A DNA stretch of 64,000 bases from Kuschelorhynchus macadamiae (taxonomy: Eukaryota > Arthropoda > Insecta > Coleoptera > Curculionidae), in contig JAUTXW010000598.1 in NCBI GenBank assembly GCA_030620095.1, positions 1,477,001 through 1,541,000 on the forward strand, read 5' to 3'. The notes below the pieces were generated by a model, which worked only from the letters and a program-made list of their open reading frames with translations, searched no databases and was not told where the DNA came from. The translations under genes and the position numbers were made by a program. Shown in pieces: positions 54,837-64,000 of this stretch (positions are counted from its first letter, which is position 1; each line of letters starts with the position of its first letter).

Positions 54837-54956
54837 TTAAGTTTTCTTTTTAACATTTTTTTGACCTTCTGACTTTTTCTCCAATTATTGTATAAGTTTC
54901 GATTTGTACTTTTAAATTGAAGAAATAAACTATTGATTTTGATTTTCATTTTGATT
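54837..54956 (+). mobile_element. Probable 3' tail of the nested old retrotransposon
   Basis: AAATTGAAGAAATAAACTAT is followed by TTGATTTTGATTTTCATTTTGATTT (read in two parts), an AATAAA plus TTTGA-type tail like that of the family at 10802. It is the expected end of segments 45779-46335, 50147-50312 and 53006-53185. Confidence 0.5.
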
Positions 54957-55609
54957 TAACTTGGTACAGAAAAATTATCGAAATTGTTTTCTTTTAGATT
55001 CTGAGCAAAAATTAAATTTCGAATTTAATCACAGAGTTAACATTCTGTATATAATGTTTTTAGCCTCTTATGATATTGTCACTAAAATATGTTACTTTGT
55101 ACATTAATCCTAAAAATATGTGGAAACCCCCATCTCGGTATCTACACTTCTTTTGGATATATAAGTCTTGCCTCACAAAATTGCACCGGACAAACATATC
55201 GTCCATCAGTGTCATTAAAAATATATTTACATAACAAACATAATCGATAACTTTGAATTAATCAACAAGAAAATGGCATTCGCTATCTATATATAAATAG
55301 GTACATGTGTGATTTCAATTCTCCCAGGATATATATGTACACAAAATTACAAAAAAAATTAAACGCCTTAAATTTCGTCATCCCTCGTGATCAAAATGTC
55401 TCTTACGTTTATAGTTACAAAAAAATATCACAAAATAAACAAAATCGACGTTCGGCTTTATTTTTGCTAGTTATTTACAGATCAAAAGACATTTTCATTA
55501 TTACATAAAACTAATTTTTCAATATTTTTTTTTACGCTCGGTAGTGTAAGTGGAACGTATTCAGCCCAGAACAAAAGTGTTTTAGTCCGAGAGAACGCGT
55601 CACTCCAAA
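54957..55609. other. Unassigned, AT-rich
   Basis: No recognised coding or repeat structure; a 67-residue + frame (55305-55508) looks like chance. Confidence 0.45.
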
Positions 55610-56285
55610 CCCATGGTCGACTTTAGTAGATAAAGCTAGGAGGATTCTTGAATAAAAAATCGTCATTTTTACATTAAATCTCTACAAGGCCTAGCATTTT
55701 CTACTCGTTATTGATAATTGCGCTGATTTTGCTCCTTATTAGGAGAACGGCATTTTAAAGTCAAGGAGTCATTAATATACCCAATGTATATAAAATACAT
55801 GAACAGGGGTGTTATATACAGGGCGATTCAGAAATAAGTACCGAAAATTTATAGTCAAAAGTCAACATGTATCAACATTGTAAAAATGGTGTAACCGTTG
55901 ACAAATAAATAAATAAATACTGATTTTTAAATTACCTATATATATTTTTTATATCATAATTTAAACAATATTAAAAAGCAATAACTGATTAACAAATAAC
56001 AACTGGTTTTACTTATGTTAACAATGTGTTACATGCCAAATTACTGTTCGTGTATTTTATAAACACTTGATAATAATACATAATAAAATCCTCCACTTTA
56101 AATTTGGTTCTCCTAATTAACAAAACAGCGAAATCAGCACGATCATTAACAATGGATAATAGAAAATACCACGCCTTAAAATGGCACCAAAATTGTAAAT
56201 CGGACCTTAAATTTGCATGTAACAATGACGATTTTTATTCAACAATCCGCATTCTACTAGCTTTTAAACTAAACTGAAAAAAAAT
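55610..56285. repeat. Decayed inverted-repeat element
   Basis: GATTCTTGAATAAAAAATCG and GATAATTGCGCTGATTTTGC, then AGGAGAACGGCATTTTAAAG (55645-55765), recur inverted at 56090-56255 with about 75-80 percent identity by eye. The right half is open on the minus strand only by chance. An isolated CAGGGCGATTC terminus lies at 55821. Confidence 0.6.
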
Positions 56286-56354
56286 GCTTGATTTGCTTAA
56301 CGAACTCTAGGTTAAAGCTTGGGAAGATCACCTTTGTCCTCAATTAATACGTTA

Positions 56355-56450
56355 GAATGAGTAGCAACGGGAACATCACTACAAATAAGATTAGTATTAT
56401 AGTAGTGGTATTCTTCGACTTCTCGAAAGCCTTCGACTGTGGGAACTGTT
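56355..56450 (+). mobile_element. Short RT palm fragment
   Basis: The frame reads ISIIVVVFFDFSKAFDCGN, an unmistakable RT palm motif (F.DFSKAFDC), then a stop. No flanking RT blocks seen. Confidence 0.6.
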
Positions 56451-57345
56451 AATGCAATAGAGTTGTCAAAAATTCAATTGTGGGTGGGTTTTCAGTGTTT
56501 TATGTAATTTTTTTTGATATTTGCTGGGGTTTTTTATATTTTGATAAAATATTCAAGAACTTTCTAAAAATTAACTTAATCTTAATTCTTATAAAATGCA
56601 GCAAGTGGGTAGTAGTTATGTTTTTAGTAAAGATTTGCTGACTTTAAAAAAGAAGCTGAGTAAACTATTAGAAATGAATTAAAATTTTCAACTTCTTTTT
56701 GTATGTATACTTTTTTAAATATAACAAGTTGGAGACATTACTTCAACACCTGAACAGATACCCATTGTATTATACCTCTTTCATTATTTTGTTTCTAATT
56801 TTTTTAGTTCAATAATAAATTTAAAATTTGACCTATTTACAAGTTTAATTGTATAGTGACATAACTAAGATTCTCTTGTATTATGCCATTAACCTTATAT
56901 ATTTTTTAAAATAACCACTTTGCACTTTTATAAAAATATACTAAAATAAATATTTTAAGATATACTAGCATTACTTACTTAAAGAAAAAAACATTTTAAC
57001 TATAATTATTTTACAAAATTTTGGTATTTTATTATTCAGTTTTTTTTGTGGGTTTTTGCCCAGGTAGTAATCTAAAATACTTAAAATGATTCTGTAGACG
57101 TTTTTATTTATAATAAATATGTTATATCCTTTATATCTCTCTCCATTCTTATAAGTGATAGAAACAATATTAAATAAAAAAGTAACTAGGATTTTTATGA
57201 TTAATTAAAAATTATTTTTGAAAAAAACAATTGAACATCAAATAAAAAAAAAGATATGATAAAAAATGATGATGATCTATGTAAAATTCATACTAAACTT
57301 AATAGCAACAAATGAAACCCAGGTCTCTATTTATTTTACTTTTTG
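56451..57345. other. Unassigned, very AT-rich
   Basis: Nothing recognised on either strand. Confidence 0.5.
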
Positions 57346-57364
57346 TATATATGTATATATATAT

Positions 57365-57421
<57 letters not shown>
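57346..57421. repeat. (TA)n microsatellite
   Basis: Interrupted then pure TA repeats directly abutting the left end of the Tc1-like element at 57422. Confidence 0.95.
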
Positions 57422-57423
<2 letters not shown>

Positions 57424-59424
57424 CAGTTCCAAAAAAAAGTGACGCACTTGATTTTTGACCCAAGTTAGGTGTCTTATATCTTCTAAACCAGTGGATCGAT
57501 TTTGAAAATTTTTTTTCGTAGGTAGGGAATACCTTTGTTTTTCAGCAAAAATGAAACAAATGAAAAATTTCTCAAAGATTCTTGGATAATAATGTAAAAA
57601 CTAGAACTATGCTTTTTTACTATTTTTTGACTTGCCCTGTGTATTAGTTGAGGATTTGTATAGAAACTATTTACACCCTATATGAAAGACCCTTTTTTTT
57701 GTGAGCATTTTGTTTTTTTATTTACCGACTTATCTCTAAAATTGACCGAATTACAGCTTTTTTGCTAAAGCCTTACCAAGCTGTATAGTTGTTAATGGAA
57801 AAATTCAAGTTAAAATACCAATGACTGCACAGGAATGTGAAAAATGTGCTTAGTACCGAATATTGATTTCTCTATAGCAACTCTGAGAGCTGCTTATCTT
57901 GTAGCATACTCTAAATAAAATTTCTTATTATTTCCACTGGTATACCGTCGCATTCTTTTGATGTTGTATCTTCCACTAGGCTTTCCAGAGACAGCTGGCG
58001 AGAACGTACCTTTCTCAATTTTCCACAAATTTTTTACTTGTAACATGTAACGATGACGATCTTTTACAGGTGTATTTGATCGATTAAGTAAACTCTGGAA
58101 AAGACTTGCAAATTCTTAATCAGCAACAAAAACTGAACTTAAAACTTAGTGATAAAATGTCCCAAATTACACCCGATTGAATGATAAATGATAACTGTAA
58201 ACGCTACGATGCTCGTGCTGTAAGAATCCCTCAAGCAACAGCTCGTAGAGCGATCACATCTCAATATGAAGAAACAGGAAGCATTACTCAGAAGGTGGAT
58301 TCTGGTCTCCCTCGAAAAACTTACCCTAGAGATGACCGAGACCGCTTTTTGAGTGCGGATTTTATGGAAGTGATCGAATTATATAGTTAGTTATAGTGAG
58401 TAAGCAGACGGAATATTCTGTAACAGAGAATGAGATAATTTTAATGATGGTTCAGTTATGGTGTGGGGGGAATTTTCATGAATAGACGTACACCTCTTCA
58501 TGTTTTTCCCGTTAGACAGTCAATGACAGCCCAAATTTATATCAACGACATTTTAGAGCAGTATGTATTACCTCTTGCTGTTTAAGTTACCGCAGCAATA
58601 GTGCAGAACTTCCTAGAAACTGCGGGTATCGGAATGAATTAGGAACGCGAAGGCCTCTTGAAAGCCTAGCAAAATTGGCAGATGCGTTATCAGAAGAATG
58701 GGACCGTATACCAATGGAAAGAATAAGAAACCTAATTTTTTCAAGTATTCCACGCAGATTAGAAGCTCTCAGAGTTGCTAGAGGAGGCAATACTAGGTAT
58801 TAAGCACATTCTTCAAGTTCTTTTTTATTCAGTTATTGTTATTTTGCGTTAATAAAATAAAATTCATATCATTTTTATTTAATTAGAATATCACTTCTAA
58901 AAATTGAAGTAGATACCTCAGCAAAATGAAAGGTTACAATAAAAAAAGCTGTAATTCAGACACAAATTAATGAACAGAATAACAAATTTGTCTTAGATGA
59001 AGGATCCTTCATCTACAGCGTAAGAATTTTCTATACAAATATTCGAATAATACACAGGAAGAGTTAAAAAACAGGAAAAGAGCAATGTTTTGTTTAAGTT
59101 TTTCCATTAATATTCATGTAGCTTGGCAAAGTTTCAGCAAAAAATCTGTAATTCAGTCAATTTTAGAGAGAAGTCGATGAATAAAAAAAACAAAATGCTC
59201 ACAAAAAAAAGGTTGTTTCTATAAAAATCCTCAACTAATACACAGGGCAAGTCAAAAAATAGCAAAAAAAAGCAGGGTTTGATCTTTTTCATTATTATCC
59301 AAGAGTCTTTTCATTTCTGCTGGAAGTATTGCCTATTCTTCAAAGTCCGGTAACTGGTTTAAATTATATAAGACATTGAATTTGAACCAAAAATCAAGTG
59401 CGTCAGTTTTTTTGGAACTCAGTG
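57422..59424 (+). mobile_element. Tc1-like element with long inverted repeats, internally deleted
   Basis: Left end CCCAGTTCCAAAAAAAAGTG, right end inverse CACTGAGTTCCAAAAAAACTG, with TA outside. Arms of about 350-400 bp also share GACGCACTTGATTTTTG, CAAATCC..AACTAATACA and AATTGACTGAATTAC-like words. Coding pieces: an HTH region at 58181-58390 (PQATARRAITSQYEETGSIT); VMVWGGIF-type (58450); YINDILEQYVLPL (58535); and LSEEWDRIPMERIRNLIFSS, IPRRLEALRVARGGNTRY (58690-58800), the Tc1 C-terminus. The segments with catalytic residues two and three are missing. Confidence 0.82.
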
Positions 59425-59430
59425 TATATA

Positions 59431-61330
59431 CAGGGTGAGTCAACCAAGTGGCACCCCCACCCAAACTATTAGGATTAGCTGAAAAAATTAAATACAATAT
59501 ATATTTTTACGGTAACTGTTATTATACAGGGTCGGTCAAAAATGCTGAGCGTGGTCTAAATGCAATTTTTTAAATAAGAAATCACATTTTTTTATTCATT
59601 TTCGGATTCTTCATAAAATTGTAGAAAAAAAATTATATTGAAGTAATCTAGCTAAATTTAACGGTTTATGTTTAAAAATTGTAAATTATACCTGCGGCAT
59701 AACATAAGATTTGTTATTTTATTGTTTAGTTTCTTGGGCGACGTTACTTGTACTTTTGTAGGAAAAAGACCAGTTGATGCAAATGTCATTTGAGGTTTTG
59801 TCAGTATTAAAAATTTTAAATTTTAAAGTACAAATTTTTATGGCGTTTAATCAAAAGTTCCCCATCAACGAATTAAGTGACATGATTTTACTAATTGGTG
59901 AATGTCAGCGTAAGATAAAAACTGCTAAACGTCTATACCAAGAAAAATTTCCAGGTAGAAGACAGCCAAGCCGTGAAGTTCTAAAAAAAACTCTACATCG
60001 GTTTAGACAAACAGGAAGTGTTGCTTATCCTAAAAAGAGAAAAAAAGAATTCATAATAAACGAAGACAATGAATTAAAGGTTTTGTTAAGTTTGGAAGAA
60101 AATCCTCAAGTAAGTTCACGAACTTTGGCCAGTGAATAAGATATAAATCAAAGTACCGTTTACAGAACATCTCGAAAACACAAATACCATCCCTACCATT
60201 TATCTTTGACGCAAGAACTTTATGATGATGATTTCGAAAATAGGGTACACTTTTGCAGAATCCTTCAGATGCATATTAATGAAGATGCGTTATTTCTAAA
60301 AAATGTTTTGTTCACCGACGAGGCTTCGTTAATGGTGTAGTTAATAGGCATAATATGCACTATTATAGTACCACAAATCCCCATTGGATGAGAACAATTG
60401 ACAATCAAAGAGTATGGTCTCTTAATGTCTGAGGTGGGATTCTCGGAAACCGAATTATTGGTGTTTTAAATGGAGAAATGTACCTAAATTTTTTAGTGAA
60501 TCATCTTCCAATTCTTTTAGAAGATGTTCCTATCCGAGAACGTCAAAACATGTGGTATCAGCAAGATGGTGCTCCGCCTCATTTTTCACTCAATGTTTGT
60601 CAGTATTTGGACCAGTTATATCCCAATAGGTGGATAGGAAGATGAGGTCAAATTCAGTGGCCAGCAAGATCGCCGGATCTCACACCGTGCGATTTTTTCC
60701 CATGGGGATATGTCAAGGAGAAGGTCTACAAAGTTCCTCCGATTGACCAAGAAGATATGAAGGATCGATTAAGGAACGCATTTGTTCAAATTACGCCACA
60801 AACTTTTCAAGGCGTCCTTGAAAATATTGAGAGAAGGTTGGAAATATGCATTCGACAAAATGGGCATACTTTTGAACATTTGCAGTGAATTTAACGGTAT
60901 AACCTGTTTTAAGTCTAAGTTGTAAGTTTTAAGTGGTGTTTTTTTATATTTTTAGTATTCTTGAATTACCTCGTATACTTACTACGTATTACTTCGAAAT
61001 AATTCATGCTATAAATAAATAACGTTGTGAAGATTCACAATTCAATTTTTAAACATTAATATCTCATAAACCGTTAAATTTGGCTATATCACTTCAATAT
61101 AATTTTTTTTCTAGAATTTTATGAAGAATCCGAAAATGAATAAAAAAATGTAAGTTCTTATTTAAAAAATTGCATTTAGACCAGGCCCAGCATTTTTGAC
61201 CGACCCTGTATAATAACAGTTACCGTAAAAATATATATTGTTGAAATTCGAAACACTTTTGTATTTAATTTTTTCAGCTAATCCTAATAGTTTAAGAAAT
61301 AAATGGGGGGTGCCACTTGGTTGACTCACC

Positions 61331-61333
<3 letters not shown>
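59431..61333 (+). mobile_element. DD41D mariner-like element copy 6 with both ends
   Basis: Ends CAGGGTGAGTCAACCAAGTG (after TA) and the inverse (before TA). The arms reach about 59690 and 61045, matching through CTAATCCTAATAGTTT-type, CGGTAACTGTTATTATACAG and ACGGTTTATG words. A second CAGGGTCGGTCAAAAATGCT terminus is inside each arm (59525, 61205). Confidence 0.9.
59840..60887 (+). pseudogene. DD41D transposase, copy 6
   Basis: ATG at 59840 (MAFNQKFPINELSDMILLIG), then AKRLYQEKFPGRRQPSREVL, a TAA at 60137, KHKYHPYHLSLTQELYDDDF, VLFTDEAS followed by a small deletion and frameshift at about 60335, NRHNMHYYSTTNPHW, LNV*GGILGNRIIGVLNGEM (Trp to TGA), WYQQDGAPPHFSLNV, WIGR*GQIQWPARSPDLTPC, DFFPWGYVKEKVY, ending CIRQNGHTFEHLQ and TGA. 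The spacing between the last two catalytic Asp is 41. Full length (about 345 codons) with three stops and one shift. Confidence 0.88.

Positions 61334-61381
<48 letters not shown>
61334..61381. repeat. (TA)n microsatellite
   Basis: About 24 TA units starting at the TA next to the right terminus of copy 6; the third such tract in the window adjoining a Tc1/mariner end. Confidence 0.95.
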
Positions 61382-61383
<2 letters not shown>

Positions 61384-61444
61384 TATTATATAACAAAACA
61401 ATTTTATTGGGGTATCGGTCTTAATGAGAGCTAGGATTTACATT

Positions 61445-62121
61445 GCTTTTTAGCTACGCCAAGCTTTCTACGTTTTTAAGGGCTAGAATAAGAAAAGAAA
61501 TGTTTTTTAGCTTTTATGCACATTATTTCTAAAGAAAATTGTACTTACTGCTATGCAACTAAATTGTGACTTCTTGCGAAAAACAAGCAGCACATTTTAC
61601 GTACCACCTACTTGTAACATGCTGGCTGAAATTCTTGTCTTCGATGATATATTTATGTATTGGAACCGAGACAAATAGATTTTTATTTAGTTTTTTTAAC
61701 CCTATGTCAAGAATATTATAGCTTGTTTTTTAGCCTAATTGAGATCTAAATATATTCACGATTGTCTATTGCTATGCTGTTATTAATAATATATTAGGTT
61801 TCAATTAGGCTGAAAAACAGGCTTTAACATAGCATAGCATAAAAGCTAAAAAAAAGCATTTTATCTCTTCATATTTAAGCCCTAAAGGTGGTAAAAGTTA
61901 CCGAAAACTTGCCTATATATGGAGGATAACGAGACAGCCAGAGAGATATCCTGCTGCCCGAGGACTTGAAGAATACCTCCCCAAAGGCAATAATAAGACT
62001 CATTGAGGGCCTAGAGTTGCTCGGGGAAGTGTAAACAGGTAAATAGACCACAGAGTAGCAGTGGAGGGTCGGTTTGATCTACTCACCTAACTTACCGAAA
62101 ACTTGGCGTAGCTAAAAAGCA
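61445..62121. mobile_element. Foldback-like element with nested inverted repeats
   Basis: Outer ends TGCTTTTTAGCTACGCCAAG and inverse (62101-62121). Inner pairs: TTTTTTAGCTTTTATGC (61503) with GCATAAAAGCTAAAAAA (61838), and GCTTGTTTTTTAGCCTAATTG (first 20 bases, 61722) with CAATTAGGCTGAAAAACAGG (61802). GTTACCGAAAACTTG is repeated at about 61896 and 62095. No transposase. Confidence 0.72.
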
Positions 62122-62639
62122 TGTTAATTAATAAATAAAAATGTTAATACGAACCATATTATTTTTAGGTATTTAATAACATATTTTTCTCTTCCTTTAG
62201 GAGAAACTAAAAAATAGAGTAAAAATAATATAATTCATAACAGTAAAGATACGAATTTGCTGTACTTGTTTGAAATTAAGAAAAATTGGTTATTTTACTT
62301 TATAAATATTTCTAAAATGGTATTATTTTTAGATAGAACATGTTATATAAAATTTGCCTAATTTTTTTTGTAGATTCTAGAAATATAAGTCATTTTAATT
62401 TAAAATAAGTCAAATTTTGATATTTGTATATAGATATCTAGTTACTTTTATACTTAAAATTATTTTTTTCTTTTATATAAAGCACTCACGTTTGGATGAT
62501 CACCCTGTATATTGGTATGTTCCTTAATTATGACAAAGAGGCTTAAGATAAAAATTTGGAAAATAGAAACGACAGGCGAAAATGCAAATACTAAAAAGCC
62601 TCGTTCACATAGGGCAGTAAGGGAATTACTTAAAAAAAA
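62122..62639. other. Unassigned, AT-rich
   Basis: One isolated mariner-type end (TCACCCTGTATATTGG near 62501); otherwise nothing recognised. Confidence 0.45.
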
Positions 62640-62875
62640 AAACCATATACAGTCCTAACATAGAACGGAAGCTTTAACGGCTTTGGTCAATTAAAAAAAT
62701 CTTTGGGATTAGACCGTGTCAAATTGGAATTAATATCCAACGTTTAGTCTACAATTGCACGAAGCATCTTCAGGGGTCTTTAATCCACGTAAAGATCCCT
62801 GAAGATTACTCGGGCATTTGAAAGCGAAACGTCGGATAATTCTCATTTGATTCGGTACAATCCCAGAGTTATTTA
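62640..62875. repeat. Head-to-head hammerhead-like repeat pair (second locus)
   Basis: Minus strand (62772 downward): CTGAAGATGCTTCGTGCAAT, then a decayed TAAACGTTGG, then the flank CCAATTTGACACGGTCTAAT, which matches 31890-31915. Plus strand (62799 upward): CTGAAGATTACTCGGG...GCGAAACGTCGG. The two copies diverge from a short centre, as at 45.1 kb. The left copy has lost the GAAA core. Confidence 0.55.
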
Positions 62876-63434
62876 TAGTTGTTATTTATTAATTCAAGTA
62901 ATTTTTCTTTATATTCAGCTCCTGCCAAGTGCTCGATAAGCAAACCAAACAATTTTTATTTGTGTGATATTAAAAAAAATCATCAACTGTCCAAGGGTTT
63001 GATGCGACGGGCTCTCCCCCTGTTTTTTTTTTCATATATATGTATATAATCCAAACAATGGATTACTTAGTGACTTACAGTATATACACACCTTCAAAAA
63101 AGATATTCTCTATTCTAAGTTATATATAACGTTTCAACATTTGGGACATTATTATGCCTGCAAAAAGGAACATAGGCGGAAAATGCATCCCGAGTCAATA
63201 TAAAAATGTTCAGAAAATGCGTCAAGTTTATATCATATAACGTACATATCACATATTCCTATATTCAGAGATAAAGACAACACATCCTGTTTAAGCAACG
63301 TGCATGAATCACAGTTCTAGGTATATACCGAGTGTCCACAAAATTACAGTTGAGCCGGCTCCTCTTGCCGAGTATTCGCGAACGTTAGGTGGTAGGCCCA
63401 GATGTCTTACTGCCGCGTCCAGAAATGAATCGCT
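62876..63434. other. Unassigned region upstream of the right-edge gene
   Basis: Short GC-richer stretch at 63340-63420 (GCCGGCTCCTCTTGCCGAG). No coding block or known repeat recognised. Confidence 0.4.
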
Positions 63435-63640
63435 TATTTATGAAAGGCCTCTTGTCACATTTTTTCCTAAATCGATTTTTTTGTGAAAATGACATCTTAA
63501 CGCATGAATACACGGTTTGCTTATGAAAGGTCTCTTGTTCCGTTGCTCCAATACTGTTATAAGAGCATATTAAAAATGCGTTTATTTATGAAATGCCTCT
63601 TGTCGCGGACAAGAGGCTTTTCATAACTAAAAGTGTTATG
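63435..63640. repeat. Repeated TATGAAAGGCCTCTTGT words and a 19-bp hairpin
   Basis: TATGAAAGGCCTCTTGT (about 63439), TATGAAAGGTCTCTTGT (about 63514) and TATGAAATGCCTCTTGT (about 63587) occur about 75 bp apart. The third is followed by CGCG and its inverse, ACAAGAGGCTTTTCATAA, making a hairpin with one mismatch. It lies about 130 bp upstream of the ATG at 63766, so it may be promoter architecture or a small mobile element. Confidence 0.6.
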
Positions 63641-63765
63641 GCTACACCGAATTTTGAGGTTATCTTTATGTTTACACTGTCATTATGAAAGCAAGTGTCC
63701 GTTTAGTTTTATGTGAAATATTTTATATATTTTTTAAGTATTCTGTTGTCTTAGAAAAGTAAATA

Positions 63766-63953
63766 ATGTCAGATACTGAGGGAGAAAGTGCTAATGAAGC
63801 TGATTTAGAAGTCGGTAAAAAGCGTAAGAAAGGTGTTCGTAGGTCTATGAACTACAAAGTCAATCGCATAAACAAAGCTAGAATTCATGAAGACGAGTAT
63901 GTTAACTATAAAGGAAACATTGTGGAAGCCCGGAAAACAGGAAATCCCTGCAC
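63766..63953 (+). CDS. Probable first coding exon, unknown protein
   Basis: ATG (context AAATAATGTC) starts MSDTEGESANEADLEVGKKR; 62 codons plus two bases, then a strong donor CAC|GTAAGTAC. An acidic start is followed by a very basic stretch (KKRKKGVRRSMNYKVNRINK), and then EYVNYKGNIVEARKTGNPC. From memory, insect genomes hold a loosely defined family with the same plan (basic region, then Y.N..G......K.G..C and a Cys-rich continuation), some members of which look transposon-related; I cannot confirm membership. Nothing beyond the donor is visible. Alternative: a transposon gene. Confidence 0.5.
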
Positions 63954-64000
63954 GTAAGTACATTATTGCTCTGCTTAAATAGTTCACTTTTGACAGGAGT

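Noticed and set aside
56335..56400. Minus-strand open segment DVPVATHSNVLIEDKGDLPKL as a host exon with an acceptor-like TTTGTAG
   Set aside because: Overlaps a strong + strand RT palm motif and matches no family I know; no partner exon seen.
61162..61401. Minus-strand ORF with an Ile-Tyr repeat
   Set aside because: Same artefact of a (TA)n tract and terminal repeat.
1..64000. tRNA, rRNA and other classical RNA genes
   Set aside because: No cloverleaf with A and B boxes or rRNA-like segment noticed on either strand; not computed, so short ones could be missed.

Overview
This is insect-type nuclear DNA: AT-rich, spliced genes with GT..AG introns, and a very heavy load of non-LTR retrotransposons and Tc1/mariner elements. 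A beetle is my guess, but nothing here proves the order. Four host gene models come from exon-by-exon reading of both strands, with matching splice phases. (1) The last three coding exons of the glutamate-cysteine ligase catalytic subunit (GCLC, + strand: 401-589, 10029-10210, 21099-21255). (2) A complete four-exon PEX2, the peroxisomal RING E3 subunit (- strand: 27294-27184, 27129-26713, 26473-26261, 21520-21434), which converges on GCLC with only 178 bp between the stop codons. (3) A complete three-exon gene for a 133-residue protein with a Rap1/TERF2IP-type Myb domain (- strand: 37977-37781, 36218-36090, 33143-33068). (4) A probable first coding exon at the right edge (63766-63953).

Almost everything else is mobile DNA. 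GCLC introns of 9.4 and 10.9 kb hold four truncated minus-strand EEP/RT retrotransposons (826-9880), a nearly full-length two-ORF retrotransposon (10802-14886) nested in a DD41D mariner-like transposon, and a 2.3-kb insertion of unknown class (16601-18891) flanked by 8-bp repeats. PEX2 intron 3 and both introns of the Rap1-like gene carry more nested retroelements and transposase fragments. From 40 to 62 kb lies a stack of DD41D elements, foldback elements and MITEs ending in CAGGGTG motifs. Several of them sit inside one broken retrotransposon (45779-54956).

The observations most worth a second look are: an in-phase UUUAAAC slippery heptamer in the 52-nt ORF1/ORF2 overlap of the retrotransposon at 10.8-14.9 kb, whose ORF2 has no AUG before its endonuclease domain; head-to-head hammerhead-ribozyme-like motifs at 45.1 kb and 62.8 kb; a near-perfect 530-bp hairpin element at 53.2-54.3 kb built from the 5' part of a transposase gene; transposase genes with apparent introns; the tiny Rap1-like Myb gene; and the overlapping 3' ends of GCLC and PEX2. 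No tRNA, rRNA or CRISPR was seen.
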